Under the pieces are notes generated by a model, which did no database searches, had not been told where the DNA came from, and worked only from the letters and a program-made list of their open reading frames with translations. Source: Reinekea forsetii (GTDB lineage Bacteria; Pseudomonadota; Gammaproteobacteria; Pseudomonadales; Natronospirillaceae). From it: DNA of 64,000 bases. The translations under genes and the position numbers were made by a program. Where the stretch lies: assembly GCF_002795845.1 (NCBI RefSeq), contig NZ_CP011797.1, positions 2,704,001-2,768,000 of the forward strand, given 5' to 3'. How positions within the stretch are numbered: position 1 is the stretch's first letter; each line of letters begins with the position of its first letter. Below, piece after piece: positions 9,075 through 18,240 of this stretch.

Positions 9075-9983
9075 ATGACACAGACAACAACTACACCCCA
9101 GGTCGCCGTGATTGGTTTGGGTTCCATGGGTATGGGTGTCGCGCAATCGTTGGTTCGCGCCGGCATTACCACTCGCGGTCTGGACATCAATCCGGCAACC
9201 AAGCAGGCCTTTGTCGATGCCGGCGGCTACGCCGCGAAAGACCTGAGCGATGCGGTAGCGGGTTGCAACATCATCATCCTGATGCTGGTTAATTCTCAAC
9301 AATGCGATGCCGTGCTCTTTGGTGAGCAGGGAATGGCTAATCAATTGCCTGCTGGCACGATTGTGGTGTTATGCAGTACTACCTCGGCCAGCTATGCCCG
9401 AGATCTCAACGTGCGCTTGTCGGCCCTAGATCTGACCATGATTGATGCCCCCGTCAGCGGTGGTGCCGCCAAGGCCATGACCGGCGATATGTCAATTATG
9501 GCCTCGGGTGCGCCCGAGGCATTTGCTCAATGCCAGACCGTCTTCGATGCCATATCGGCCAAACTTTATGTGGTTGGGGACGACGTCGGCGCCGGCGAAT
9601 CGGTGAAGATGGTCAACCAACTGCTGGCCGGAGTTCATATAGCCGCCGCCGCGGAGGCCATGGCATTAGGCATTAAGTCAGGTCTTGACCCAGAGATGGT
9701 CTATGAAATTATCTGCAACAGTGCCGGTTGCTCGTGGATGTTTGAAAATCGCGTCCCGCACATCCTGAAGGGCGACTACAGCCCCAATAGTATGGTGGAT
9801 ATCTTCGTCAAGGACCTGGGGATCGTATTAGACGCCGGTCATGAGATGAAGTTCCCCTTGCCGATAGCCGCCAGTGCCCTGCAGCAGTTTCTAACCGCCA
9901 GTGCCGCCGGTTTCGGCCAGGAAGATGATTCCGCCGTTATCAAGGCGTACCCCGGTGTTAATTTGCCCCAAAGCAAATCATAA
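9075..9983 (+). CDS. ltnD: L-threonate dehydrogenase (beta-hydroxyacid dehydrogenase family)
   Basis: A 302-residue NAD-dependent dehydrogenase of the 3-hydroxyisobutyrate dehydrogenase family: N-terminal dinucleotide motif GLGSMGMGVAQSL, the substrate motif DAPVSGGAAKA and the catalytic Lys in GESVKMVNQLL. Together with otnK, otnC and otnI downstream it matches the known LtnD-OtnK-OtnC-OtnI route in which L-threonate is oxidised to 2-oxo-tetronate. The specific name rests on this gene context, which is strong; sequence alone would also allow other hydroxyacids. Its end is 11 bases from otnK. Confidence 0.87.
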   Translation: MTQTTTTPQVAVIGLGSMGMGVAQSLVRAGITTRGLDINPATKQAFVDAGGYAAKDLSDAVAGCNIIILMLVNSQQCDAVLFGEQGMANQLPAGTIVVLCSTTSASYARDLNVRLSALDLTMIDAPVSGGAAKAMTGDMSIMASGAPEAFAQCQTVFDAISAKLYVVGDDVGAGESVKMVNQLLAGVHIAAAAEAMALGIKSGLDPEMVYEIICNSAGCSWMFENRVPHILKGDYSPNSMVDIFVKDLGIVLDAGHEMKFPLPIAASALQQFLTASAAGFGQEDDSAVIKAYPGVNLPQSKS

Positions 9984-9994
9984 GGAGTGTCGAC

Positions 9995-11263
9995 ATGCCC
10001 ATCCTTCTCGGCTGTATAGCCGACGATTTTACCGGCGCAACGGACCTGGCCAGCTTCTTGGTCGCCTCCGGCATGCGCACCGTGCAGCTCATTGGTGTGC
10101 CGACCGGACCGGTTGATCTCGACGGCGCCGATGCGGTGGTCATCGCGCTGAAAACGCGCACACAGAAAACTGACCAAGCGGTGGCAGAATCCTTATTAGC
10201 ACTGCAGTGGCTGCAGCAATACCAATGCGAGCAATATTATTTTAAATACTGCTCCACCTTCGACTCCACAGCGGACGGCAACATCGGCCCGATTAGCGAT
10301 GCCTTGCTGGATGCACTGGGTGAGAAATTCACTATTGCTTGCCCGTCTTTACCGATCAATGGCCGTGCCGTTTATAACGGCTATTTGTTCGTCAATGGCG
10401 TCCTATTGAACGAGAGTGGCATGCAGCACCATCCACTCACCCCGATGACCGATGCTAACTTGGTGCGCGTATTAGATGCTCAGACGCGTCATAGTGTCGG
10501 CCTGGTCAATCACCAAGTGCTAGATCAGGGCGTCGAAGCAACTGGCAAGGCCTTCGGAGAACTGGCAAAGCAAGGGCACCACTATGCGATCGTTGACACA
10601 CTCAACTACGATCACCTAGTTACAATCGGCCATGCCGCTCGTGACCTTAAATTATTGACCGGCGGTTCCGGTTTGGCTGTTGGTCTGGCCGATAACTTTG
10701 CGGCTAAAGGGCTGCTAACCAAAAAAGCCGACTCTGGCGCCTTAAGTAAGGTCGCAGGCGGAATTGTGCTCTTGTCCGGCAGTTGTTCAATAGCAACCCA
10801 AGAACAGGTTGCGCAGTACCGTCAAGATCACCCGTCGCTTAAGGTTGAACCGCTTAAAATTAACGATGGCTCGCAAACGGCGGATGACATAGTGGCCTGG
10901 TATAAAGAACAGTCGGTGAGCCGTCCGGCACTGATTTACGCAACTGACACACCGGAAGCTATTAAGGCGGTACAGCAACAACTTGGCGTCGACGCCGCCG
11001 GCACCTTGGTTGAAGGTGTTATGGCCGAGGTAGTGCGCCAACTGGCCCAGGCAGGTATCCGAAAATTCATCGTCGCCGGCGGGGAGACGTCGGGTTCCGT
11101 GGTGCAAGCGTTAAACATTAGCGCGATTAAGATCGGTCAAAGCATTGCGCCCGGCGTTCCGCTGACCGAATCCATCAGTGCACAGCCTCAGTTGTTGGCG
11201 CTTAAATCGGGTAACTTTGGCGATCGAGATTTCTTTGCCAAAGCGGTTGAGGCCATGTTATGA
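9995..11263 (+). CDS. otnK: 3-oxo-tetronate kinase (DUF1537 family)
   Basis: A 422-residue four-carbon acid-sugar kinase. The N-terminal domain begins with the family hallmark ADDFTGATDLASFL and the C-terminal nucleotide-binding domain carries GGETSGSVVQAL. It phosphorylates 3-oxo-tetronate at O4, preparing it for decarboxylation by the next gene product. AAGGAG precedes the ATG, and the stop overlaps the otnC start as ATGA, so translation is coupled. Length and neighbours match OtnK precisely. Confidence 0.93.
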   Translation: MPILLGCIADDFTGATDLASFLVASGMRTVQLIGVPTGPVDLDGADAVVIALKTRTQKTDQAVAESLLALQWLQQYQCEQYYFKYCSTFDSTADGNIGPISDALLDALGEKFTIACPSLPINGRAVYNGYLFVNGVLLNESGMQHHPLTPMTDANLVRVLDAQTRHSVGLVNHQVLDQGVEATGKAFGELAKQGHHYAIVDTLNYDHLVTIGHAARDLKLLTGGSGLAVGLADNFAAKGLLTKKADSGALSKVAGGIVLLSGSCSIATQEQVAQYRQDHPSLKVEPLKINDGSQTADDIVAWYKEQSVSRPALIYATDTPEAIKAVQQQLGVDAAGTLVEGVMAEVVRQLAQAGIRKFIVAGGETSGSVVQALNISAIKIGQSIAPGVPLTESISAQPQLLALKSGNFGDRDFFAKAVEAML

Positions 11264-11928
11264 GCCTAACCGAACAGGATCTACGCCAGCAAATCAGTGA
11301 CTTTGGTCGCTCCCTTTTTAATCGGGGGTTGAGCGCGGGTAGCTCGGGCAATATCAGTGTCCGGCTCGACGATGGTTGGTTAATGACCCCGACAAACTGC
11401 TGCTTAGGAAATTTGGATCCAGCGGATATCTCCCGCCTCGATGCCCAGGGCAACTTGCTCAGTGGCAAGAAGCCATCGAAGGAATTTTTTCTGCATGCGG
11501 CCTTTTTAGCCCAGCGACCGCAAGATAAAGCCGTGGTCCACCTTCATTCGACTTATGCAACCGCAGTCGCCTGCTTGGCCGGGCACGATGCCCATAATAT
11601 GTTGCCAGCCCTGACCCCTTATTCGATTATGCGTCTTGGGCCAGTGGCCTTAACGCCCTATCACCCACCGGGCGACCCGCGTTTGGGCGAGGAAATCGCG
11701 CTGGTTGCCGCCAAGCATCACTGTGTGCTGTTGGCCAATCACGGGCCCATCGTTGCCGCGCCAACCTTGACAGCGGCGGTCTATGCCGCCGAAGAGTTGG
11801 AAGAGACCGCCAAACTGTACATCACCCTGATGAATCATCAACCGCGCCTGCTCACCCCGGCACAGATTGATGAACTGAAGCAAAAATTCTCAACGGCAGG
11901 AGACCCCGATGCCAAAACTTGCTGCTAA
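11260..11928 (+). CDS. otnC: 3-oxo-tetronate 4-phosphate decarboxylase (class II aldolase family)
   Basis: A 222-residue metal-dependent enzyme of the class II aldolase/AraD family, with the metal-binding His pair in VVHLHSTYA and a third His in LLANHGPIVA. It converts 3-oxo-tetronate 4-phosphate to dihydroxyacetone phosphate and CO2. The substrate-loop GSSGNISVRL is present near residue 28. Its 3' end overlaps the next start by 20 bases, showing a tightly packed operon. Confidence 0.92.
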   Translation: MSLTEQDLRQQISDFGRSLFNRGLSAGSSGNISVRLDDGWLMTPTNCCLGNLDPADISRLDAQGNLLSGKKPSKEFFLHAAFLAQRPQDKAVVHLHSTYATAVACLAGHDAHNMLPALTPYSIMRLGPVALTPYHPPGDPRLGEEIALVAAKHHCVLLANHGPIVAAPTLTAAVYAAEELEETAKLYITLMNHQPRLLTPAQIDELKQKFSTAGDPDAKTCC

Positions 11929-12685
11929 TCTTTCGATGCTGTTCACCGAAGTCGACTTTATGGATCGTTTTCAAGCCGCTTCCGCGGCGGGATTTGATGC
12001 CGTTGAATATCTGTTCCCCTATGCTTTTAGCGCCCAAGACATACGTGCCCAGCTGCAAAAACATTGCTTAGTACAGGCCTTATTTAACGCCCCGCCGGGC
12101 GACTGGGCAGCCGGTGAACGGGGCATTGCTTGTATCCCGGGCCGAGAAGAGGAGTTCCGCGCGGGTATTGCGACGGCCTTGGAATATGCCAAAATATTGG
12201 GCAATACACGTTTGCATGTGATGGCCGGTCTAATGCCCGATAATATCGACCAAGCCTTGGCGACTGAAACCTATGTCTCGAACCTGCGCTATGCGGCACA
12301 GCAGGTTAAGGAGGCGGGCCTTACGATCTTGGTTGAGCCGATCAATGATATCGATATGCCAGGCTATTTTGTAAATTACCAAGAAGATGGTGCGGCCTTA
12401 ATCGACGAAATCGACGAACCCAATGTGCGACTCCAGTTTGATTTTTACCATTGCCAAATGATGCAAGGCAATGTTCTCAGCACGTTTCGAAAATTACGTG
12501 CCTATGTCGATCATGTTCAGATTGCCGGTGTGCCAAACCGTCATGAACCGGATGTGGGGGAACTGAACTATCGTTACCTGCTGGCTGAGTTGGACAAGGA
12601 TGGTTACGCTGGCTTTGTCGGGTGCGAATACAAGCCACTGGCGGGAACCGTCGATGGTTTACACTGGATTAACAAATTGACCTAA
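11909..12685 (+). CDS. otnI: 2-oxo-tetronate isomerase (hydroxypyruvate isomerase family)
   Basis: A 258-residue TIM-barrel isomerase of the Hyi family. Metal-ligand Glu residues fall in ILVEPINDID and in the C-terminal VGCEYKP. In the threonate route it turns 2-oxo-tetronate, made by LtnD, into 3-oxo-tetronate, the substrate of OtnK. The start lies inside otnC and has AGGAG nine bases upstream. It is the last gene of the operon, followed by an intrinsic terminator. Confidence 0.9.
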   Translation: MPKLAANLSMLFTEVDFMDRFQAASAAGFDAVEYLFPYAFSAQDIRAQLQKHCLVQALFNAPPGDWAAGERGIACIPGREEEFRAGIATALEYAKILGNTRLHVMAGLMPDNIDQALATETYVSNLRYAAQQVKEAGLTILVEPINDIDMPGYFVNYQEDGAALIDEIDEPNVRLQFDFYHCQMMQGNVLSTFRKLRAYVDHVQIAGVPNRHEPDVGELNYRYLLAELDKDGYAGFVGCEYKPLAGTVDGLHWINKLT

Positions 12686-12736
12686 TTAACATTTTCATCA
12701 GGTTTTATCTTTACTCTTAGCTCTAAGCTGTTTTTG

Positions 12737-12762
12737 GCGGATCTCCCGGATCCGCTTTTTTT
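12737..12762 (+). terminator. Intrinsic terminator after otnI
   Basis: GCGGATC (12737-12743) pairs with GATCCGC (12749-12755), loop of five, then seven T residues. It ends the TRAP/otn operon just before the convergent gnd gene. Confidence 0.85.
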
Positions 12763-12790
12763 GTCTCTACTGACTCGCTCTGAAAAAATA

Positions 12791-14284
12791 TCAGCCCAAT
12801 TTTGTTTCTGTCCGCTGCGCATCCGACCAATTAAAATGATAGGACTTTTCCTCAGCCTGATCGATGCGTTGATAACTGTGCGCACCAAAATAATCGCGCT
12901 GGGCTTGCAAGAGATTGGCGCTGCTGACGGCCTCGGTCATGGCGTCGAAGTAGCTTAGCGCCGAGAGCGTCGCCGGCGCTGATACCGCCTGCTGACAAAT
13001 CTGGCTGGCGACAAAACGCCATTGCGTCTGCCGTTGATTGATTTCGGTTCGAAAGAAATCATCGCTGAGCAGGTTATCCAAGCTCGGTTGGCGATCGAAT
13101 GCCACGGCAATGGACTGCAAGAAGGCGGCGCGAACAATGCATCCACCGCGCCAGATGCGCGCAATTTCGGCAAAGTTCAGTGACCAATTTTGCGCTCGGG
13201 CGGTCAGCGCCATTAACGAGAAGCCCTGCGCATAGGCACAGATTTTGGCGCAGTACAGCGCATCGTGTACGGCGTTAACAAAGGCTTCTGAGCTGTCTTG
13301 TGATCGACTGGCAGCAGGATATAGGCTGGCTAAACTCTGGCGCAGCGTAGCCTGGGCCGAACTGGCTCGGCTAATAACCGCCTGCACAATGGTCGGTGCC
13401 GGACAACCCGATTCCATCGCGTGGGTTGCCGTCCACAGGCCGGTGCCTTTCTGCCCGGCCTTATCGCGAATCATCTCCACCAGTGGTTTACCACTCGCAG
13501 GGTCGGTCTGTTGCAGAATATCGGCACTGATTTCAATCAGGTAACTGTTGAGCACGCCGTCGTTCCATCGGGCAAAGACTCGACCGATCTCAGCACTGGT
13601 TAAACCACCAATGTCCTTGAGCAGTTGGTAAGCCTCACAGATCAATTGCATATCCGCGTATTCGATGCCGTTGTGCACCATCTTGACAAAATGACCGGAA
13701 CCGGCCGGTCCGATGTAGGCGGCGCATGGCTCCCCCTGCGCTAGGGCAGGCAGAGCCTGGCCTTGCGGATCAATCTTGGCGGCAATCGCATGCCACATGG
13801 GCATAACCCGTTGCCAAACATCGGCATCACCACTGGCCATTAGCGACGGTCCAAAGCGAGCACCCTGTTCACCACCGGAAACCGCGGTGGTGAAGAATTT
13901 GCACCGACCGCGATACAGCTCTGTGCGTTCGATGCTGTCCGTCCACAGGCTGTTGCCGGTATCGATAACGATATCATCTGCTTGCAGCCCATGGGCCAGC
14001 AATTGGTCAATAACCTGATCGACTATTTTGCCGGCGGGTACCGACAGGGCCAGGATGCGGGGCGTGTTGAGGGAGTCCATCAGGGCCTTCAGGTCACTGC
14101 AGTCCTGATAACGTTGGGCAAAATAACCCTCCCCGGCAATCGCCTGTGCGGCTCGATTTTTTGTCGCCTCGTTGGCGTCATAGCCGCTGACCCGAAAGCT
14201 ATTCTCAAGCAGGTTGAGTGTCAGGCTCTTGCCCATTACTCCTAGGCCAATAATGGCGATGTCGGAGGCGCTGGAATTTTTCAT
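12791..14284 (-). CDS. gnd: 6-phosphogluconate dehydrogenase, decarboxylating
   Basis: A 497-residue cytoplasmic enzyme converting 6-phosphogluconate to ribulose-5-phosphate, CO2 and NAD(P)H. The dinucleotide motif GLGVMGKSL is at residue ~13, the signature GPAGSGHFVKMVHNGIEYADM carries the catalytic Lys, and the C-terminal helical domain is full length. It directly follows gntK (one base gap), so the pair forms a gluconate-use operon. It converges on the tetronate operon, making this a broader aldonate-use locus, perhaps sharing the LacI regulator. Confidence 0.96.
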   Translation of the reverse strand: MKNSSASDIAIIGLGVMGKSLTLNLLENSFRVSGYDANEATKNRAAQAIAGEGYFAQRYQDCSDLKALMDSLNTPRILALSVPAGKIVDQVIDQLLAHGLQADDIVIDTGNSLWTDSIERTELYRGRCKFFTTAVSGGEQGARFGPSLMASGDADVWQRVMPMWHAIAAKIDPQGQALPALAQGEPCAAYIGPAGSGHFVKMVHNGIEYADMQLICEAYQLLKDIGGLTSAEIGRVFARWNDGVLNSYLIEISADILQQTDPASGKPLVEMIRDKAGQKGTGLWTATHAMESGCPAPTIVQAVISRASSAQATLRQSLASLYPAASRSQDSSEAFVNAVHDALYCAKICAYAQGFSLMALTARAQNWSLNFAEIARIWRGGCIVRAAFLQSIAVAFDRQPSLDNLLSDDFFRTEINQRQTQWRFVASQICQQAVSAPATLSALSYFDAMTEAVSSANLLQAQRDYFGAHSYQRIDQAEEKSYHFNWSDAQRTETKLG

Positions 14285-14285
14285 C

Positions 14286-14780
14286 TTAGGGTTCCTTGCT
14301 GATCGGCAGTTGCGCTAAACACTGGCGCACAACCTCATCTAATGTTGTGTCGATATTAACGCGAATGGCTTCGTCAGGACCAGGCTCTTCAAGCGTATCG
14401 AATTGGTTTTGCAGTAGCCCCTGATCATTAAAGTAATGCTCAGACCGGCTTTGCATTCGCTGCCAGATTAACGCCATGCTGCCTTGTAAGTACAAAAAAA
14501 TAACCCCGGGATTGTTGGCACGCAATCGATCTCGATGGTCGCGCTTTAATGCCGAACAAGCCAACGCTACCGCACTATGTTGGCGTAGTTGATGATTTAA
14601 GATGTTCAACCAATCGGCGCGATCCGCATCCGTCAAGGCGATACCGGCGCGCATCTTAGCCACATTGGCTGTATTGTGGAAATCATCGGCGTCCAGAAAG
14701 TTCAGCGCAAGATGTGCGGCAAGCTGCTCCGCTGCGGACGTTTTGCCGCATCCAGAAACGCCCATAACGACGATTTTCAT
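14286..14780 (-). CDS. gntK: Gluconokinase
   Basis: A 164-residue P-loop kinase (Walker A GVSGCGKTS, residues 8-16) that phosphorylates D-gluconate to 6-phosphogluconate. The family pattern DADDFHNTANVAKMRAG and the later ALKRDHRDRLR segment are clear, and the length is typical. It is the first gene of the gntK-gnd pair, with gnd starting one base after its stop. No gluconate permease of the GntP type is seen nearby; the TRAP importer might serve. Confidence 0.95.
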   Translation of the reverse strand: MKIVVMGVSGCGKTSAAEQLAAHLALNFLDADDFHNTANVAKMRAGIALTDADRADWLNILNHQLRQHSAVALACSALKRDHRDRLRANNPGVIFLYLQGSMALIWQRMQSRSEHYFNDQGLLQNQFDTLEEPGPDEAIRVNIDTTLDEVVRQCLAQLPISKEP

Positions 14781-15233
14781 AATGTTCTTTTTGAAGGGAA
14801 TATTAACACTTAGTTTACGTTATTTTTGCCTGCCTCACCATAGAATGCAGGCCCCCTTTTACTCTATCTCGATGCCTATAATAAGCACAGGGCTCCATAT
14901 CTGGCAGGCACCTAGAAGATGGCATCTTCTGGTTACACCAGCAACCCTAATTGACACCCTAAAAAATATAAGTAATGAGCAGTTAGTCTTACAGAAACAA
15001 AGAATCTAACAGTCATTTAGCGTTCGGCTACGCTGTTTTTATTCGTGCAAGGCAAAGGTAAAACGTACGTTAATGGTCAGGTCTACCCTTTAATTCCTGC
15101 TGACCTCTGTATACCTTTGCAACACTAACGCTGCGCTTTCCTGCGGTACCGAAAAGCCAACAATAACTCTAATTAGGTTGCTTCTAGCGGTACAACCCCG
15201 GTGATTACCTCGTGTAATTAAGGATGCTACATC
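14781..15233. other. Intergenic region between gntK and the serine protease gene
   Basis: About 450 bases without a convincing gene. It should hold the divergent promoters of gntK and the protease gene. I see a 7-bp inverted repeat AGAAGAT/ATCTTCT at 14914-14930 and a small hairpin AGCGT/ACGCT followed by GTTTTT at 15019-15040 that looks like a weak plus-strand terminator with no gene in front of it. An AAGGA box at about 15220 serves the protease start. Confidence 0.5.
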
Positions 15234-16316
15234 ATGGATAAGCCCATTAGCAGTGAACAGATATTGCCTAAAGAATATAACAACCTCGCCGCCTGCCAAC
15301 ATACTATTGAACAGGATATGCTCGAAAAAGATAATGTTGTCGGCATTGCCATCGGCAACAAGGTGGTCGGCGACCAAACCACCAACGAAAAATGCCTATC
15401 GATCCTGGTGTCCCATAAGATGGACCGGGATATGCTCGACTCGCGCAGCCTGATTGATACCAGTAAAAAGCTGGACGGCCTGACCCTCGATGTGGTCGAG
15501 GTGGGCGATCTGTTCGCCGGCGAAGGCGCCTTTGCGCCTCCGGCCCAGACCTATACTACCGAAGAAGCCACCTTTGATGCGCCTATTCACCAAGAGGTGG
15601 GCTATGAGGTATCCACCCAGGCCTTCAGCCCGAGTCTGAACGTTCGACTGCGACCGGCCTTGGGCGGCTATAGCGTCGGGCACTATAAGATAACCGCCGG
15701 CACCATCGCCACGGCCTGTTACGAGCGCAGTGATTATCTCAGTTCGCGCCCGGGCAGCTTCTATCTACTGAGCAACAACCATGTGTTAGCCAATAGCAAT
15801 GCGGCCAGCATTGGCGATCCGATCTTGCAACCCGGCCCTTACGACGGTGGCATCTACCCACGCGACGTAATTGCTCGGCTGAAGCGCTATATACCGATTA
15901 AGTTCCACAGTGGCGCGAAGCGACCCCTGAACTATGTCGACGCCGCCATCGCCGAGGGTAACTTGCGCGACCTGAGCCGGGAAATCTATTGGATAGGCTA
16001 TGTCGATCGAACCTATTCCGCCCCCAGCGTCGGCTTGGCGGTGGAAAAAACCGGGCGCACAACCGGCTTTCGCACCGGGCGCATTACCAACATCAATGCC
16101 ACGGTCGATGTAAACTATGGCGGCGGCCGTATCGCGCGCTTTGCCCGGCAGATTGTCACGACGAATATCAGCGCCGGCGGCGACTCCGGCAGCCTGGTCT
16201 TGAATCGCCAGGAGGGAGCCTTGGGCTTGCTGTTTGCCGGCTCGTCCACGCGCACCATCGTCAACAATATCGCGCTGGTGCAAAATCTACTGAAAATACG
16301 TTTAACGGAAATCTAA
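15234..16316 (+). CDS. Trypsin-like serine protease with N-terminal prodomain-like region
   Basis: A 360-residue chymotrypsin-fold protease. The catalytic triad is readable as His in SNNHVLA (~183), Asp in YVDAAIA (~236) and Ser in GGDSGSLVL (~318). The first ~100 residues form a separate domain with the pattern VVGIAIGNK...CLSILVSHKM...DGLTLDVVEVG, which resembles the small GVGxG...KPCIxVFV...LPxxxxGxxVxVxxxG domain found in front of Nal1-like bacterial proteases. No signal peptide is evident, so a cytoplasmic role or non-classical export is possible. The next gene encodes a stand-alone protein of the same N-domain type. Substrate unknown. Confidence 0.85.
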   Translation: MDKPISSEQILPKEYNNLAACQHTIEQDMLEKDNVVGIAIGNKVVGDQTTNEKCLSILVSHKMDRDMLDSRSLIDTSKKLDGLTLDVVEVGDLFAGEGAFAPPAQTYTTEEATFDAPIHQEVGYEVSTQAFSPSLNVRLRPALGGYSVGHYKITAGTIATACYERSDYLSSRPGSFYLLSNNHVLANSNAASIGDPILQPGPYDGGIYPRDVIARLKRYIPIKFHSGAKRPLNYVDAAIAEGNLRDLSREIYWIGYVDRTYSAPSVGLAVEKTGRTTGFRTGRITNINATVDVNYGGGRIARFARQIVTTNISAGGDSGSLVLNRQEGALGLLFAGSSTRTIVNNIALVQNLLKIRLTEI

Positions 16317-16374
16317 GCAAAGGCATGGCGCGAAGGCCAACCGGCTTTCGCGCTAATTTGTATCGAGGTGCGCT

Positions 16375-16587
16375 ATGGATATCAGTAACGCGGTCACCCA
16401 CGCCCTGGTGTGGCTCGATCAGTATCCGGCCGTTCAAGGCGTCGCAGAAGGTCGTTATCACGCCAAACCCTGCATCACGGTGTTCAGCACCGATAAGGCC
16501 ACCGCCACCCTATTACCCAAGACCTTCAAGGGCTTCCGGGTCGTGGTCGACAGCGGCGGCGAATTTCTCCCCGCCAGCGGGCCCTAG
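16375..16587 (+). CDS. Small protein resembling the protease N-terminal domain
   Basis: A 70-residue protein 58 bases downstream of the protease gene, with ATG 16375 and a GAGGTG box just upstream. Its pattern (AVQGVAEGR, KPCITVFSTDK, LLPKTFKGFRVVVDSGGEF) matches the layout of the first ~100 residues of the neighbouring protease. Small stand-alone proteins with this fold are common in bacteria, mostly without known function. From context it could be an inhibitor or folding helper acting in trans on the protease; that is inference. Confidence 0.7.
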   Translation: MDISNAVTHALVWLDQYPAVQGVAEGRYHAKPCITVFSTDKATATLLPKTFKGFRVVVDSGGEFLPASGP

Positions 16588-16631
16588 TCGACCGAGCCCG
16601 AGCCTGAGGCGAAAGCCGCAGCCCAATCTGC

Positions 16632-18083
16632 TTATACCAGCGTTGCGCCGATGCGCAGTACCGCGGCCATTAAGCCCTCGACTTGGTCTTGTTCATGGCG
16701 TGCGCCAACAAAGCAGGGCCGCAAGGCGAGCTGACCCTTCACCCGAGTGGTGCTGGGCATATATTGATTTTCGCGCACCAGCTGGCGGTGCAGCCGTTGA
16801 TTCAGTCGATCCAAATCTGCAACGCCTTCGGACACATAGCGAAAGCAACAGATCGATAGGGTCGGTGCCAAGAGGATTTCCAGCTGTGGATAATCCTCGG
16901 CAAAGGTAACGATAAAGGCGGCCATATCGTTGTGCCGTCTCATGCGTTGACGCAGGCCGGTGACGCCGATTTCACGAATCATCGCCCAGACTACAACACC
17001 CCGGCACGGTGCACTCAGTTCCACACCATAGTCAAAATAAGGAATACCAAAGTCATCGAGCGAGTGTTCGACCCGTGCGCTGGGCTCGCCTTCTTGCAGT
17101 GCCGTGCCCTCCAGATAGTCGGCCGGTTCTTGGGTGAAAGCCCGCCGCAGCAGTTCGCGATCGTGCACATAGGTTGCCGCCACACCAACCGAGGCGCCGA
17201 GCCACTTATGCGGATCGACAATTACCGAGTCGGCCAATTCCAATCCGGCAAACAGGTGGCTAATGCGTTCATCCAAAATGCCCGGCAAGCCATAGGCGCC
17301 ATCGACATGGAACCAGATACCGTATTGCTTGGCGATGGCGCCAATTTTGGCCAATGGGTCGATCGCGCCGGTATTGGTGGTGCCGGCATTGGCGACGATG
17401 GCCATGGGCAGAATATCGTTGGCTAGGTCAGCTTCTATCGCCCTAACCAGTTCGCTAACCAGCATGCGCCCTTGGTCATCACAGGCAATGGCTTTAACCG
17501 CACGGCGGCCCAAGCCTAGGACCCCGGCCGCGCGTTGAATAGTGTGGTGGCACTCGGTACTGGCATAGATGCTGACTGGCCGCGTCACGCCATTGGCCGC
17601 AGGGTCAATGCCGATGCGCTCAAAGGCTGATTGGCGAGCGGCACCCATGGCGACCAGATTGGCAACCGAACCACCACTGCTGTAAACCCCTTGCATGGCA
17701 CCCAGACTGAACATCTCGGCCATCCACTGCAGTGATAATTCCTCGAGCAGATTAAAGGCGGTGAGCATATAGCGTTGCGGTGACGCCACGCTGGCGGCGG
17801 TGGTAGCCAAGGTTGCAATCGTCGTGGCGCCGGTGGTGATGTAGGAAGTAAAGCCGGGTTTAGGGACCGGCGAGCCATTGGCCACCACCTGCTGGATAAG
17901 CGTATCGAGTACGCTATCGATGCCCTCACCCTGTTGCGGTAAGGCGGTGGTTAACTGGCTCTGCCAATCCTTGCTCGGATGCTGGGCATCGAGATGGGTG
18001 AATTCTTGAAAGGTGTCCAGCCCGGCTCCGAGTCGGCCGAGCAATTCCTGTAACTTACCGGTTTCAGCCAGTTCTGTGTGCAT
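16632..18083 (-). CDS. PLP-dependent decarboxylase (group II, aromatic/acidic amino acid type)
   Basis: A 483-residue enzyme of the group II amino acid decarboxylase family (AADC/tyrosine/glutamate decarboxylase relatives). The PLP-binding Lys lies in VDPHKWLG, the PLP-stacking His in STECHHTIQRA and the Asp in FHVDGAYG. Substrate specificity cannot be read; relatives decarboxylate L-DOPA/tryptophan, aspartate or diaminobutyrate. I use ATG 18083, although a TTG at 18104 with a GGTGA box is an alternative adding seven residues. No clear operon partner: the neighbours are a convergent small gene and a GNAT. Confidence 0.9.
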   Translation of the reverse strand: MHTELAETGKLQELLGRLGAGLDTFQEFTHLDAQHPSKDWQSQLTTALPQQGEGIDSVLDTLIQQVVANGSPVPKPGFTSYITTGATTIATLATTAASVASPQRYMLTAFNLLEELSLQWMAEMFSLGAMQGVYSSGGSVANLVAMGAARQSAFERIGIDPAANGVTRPVSIYASTECHHTIQRAAGVLGLGRRAVKAIACDDQGRMLVSELVRAIEADLANDILPMAIVANAGTTNTGAIDPLAKIGAIAKQYGIWFHVDGAYGLPGILDERISHLFAGLELADSVIVDPHKWLGASVGVAATYVHDRELLRRAFTQEPADYLEGTALQEGEPSARVEHSLDDFGIPYFDYGVELSAPCRGVVVWAMIREIGVTGLRQRMRRHNDMAAFIVTFAEDYPQLEILLAPTLSICCFRYVSEGVADLDRLNQRLHRQLVRENQYMPSTTRVKGQLALRPCFVGARHEQDQVEGLMAAVLRIGATLV

Positions 18084-18240
18084 GATGGATTCGCTTGAAT
18101 GCAAAAATTCACCATAACGCGAGCGGCGTTTTTTAACAAGAAACCCAGAATCAGGTACATATGTCGGACTTTCAAGCCTTCTCTGCTTTGACTCGATCGG
18201 CCCGCCAGCGCGCCCGATAAGTCAGAAGTTTGTTACAGGT

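Noticed and set aside
15019-15040. Possible small RNA ending at a terminator-like hairpin upstream of the protease gene
   Set aside because: A TTGACA at 14951 has no acceptable -10 box at the right spacing; the stem is only five to six pairs.
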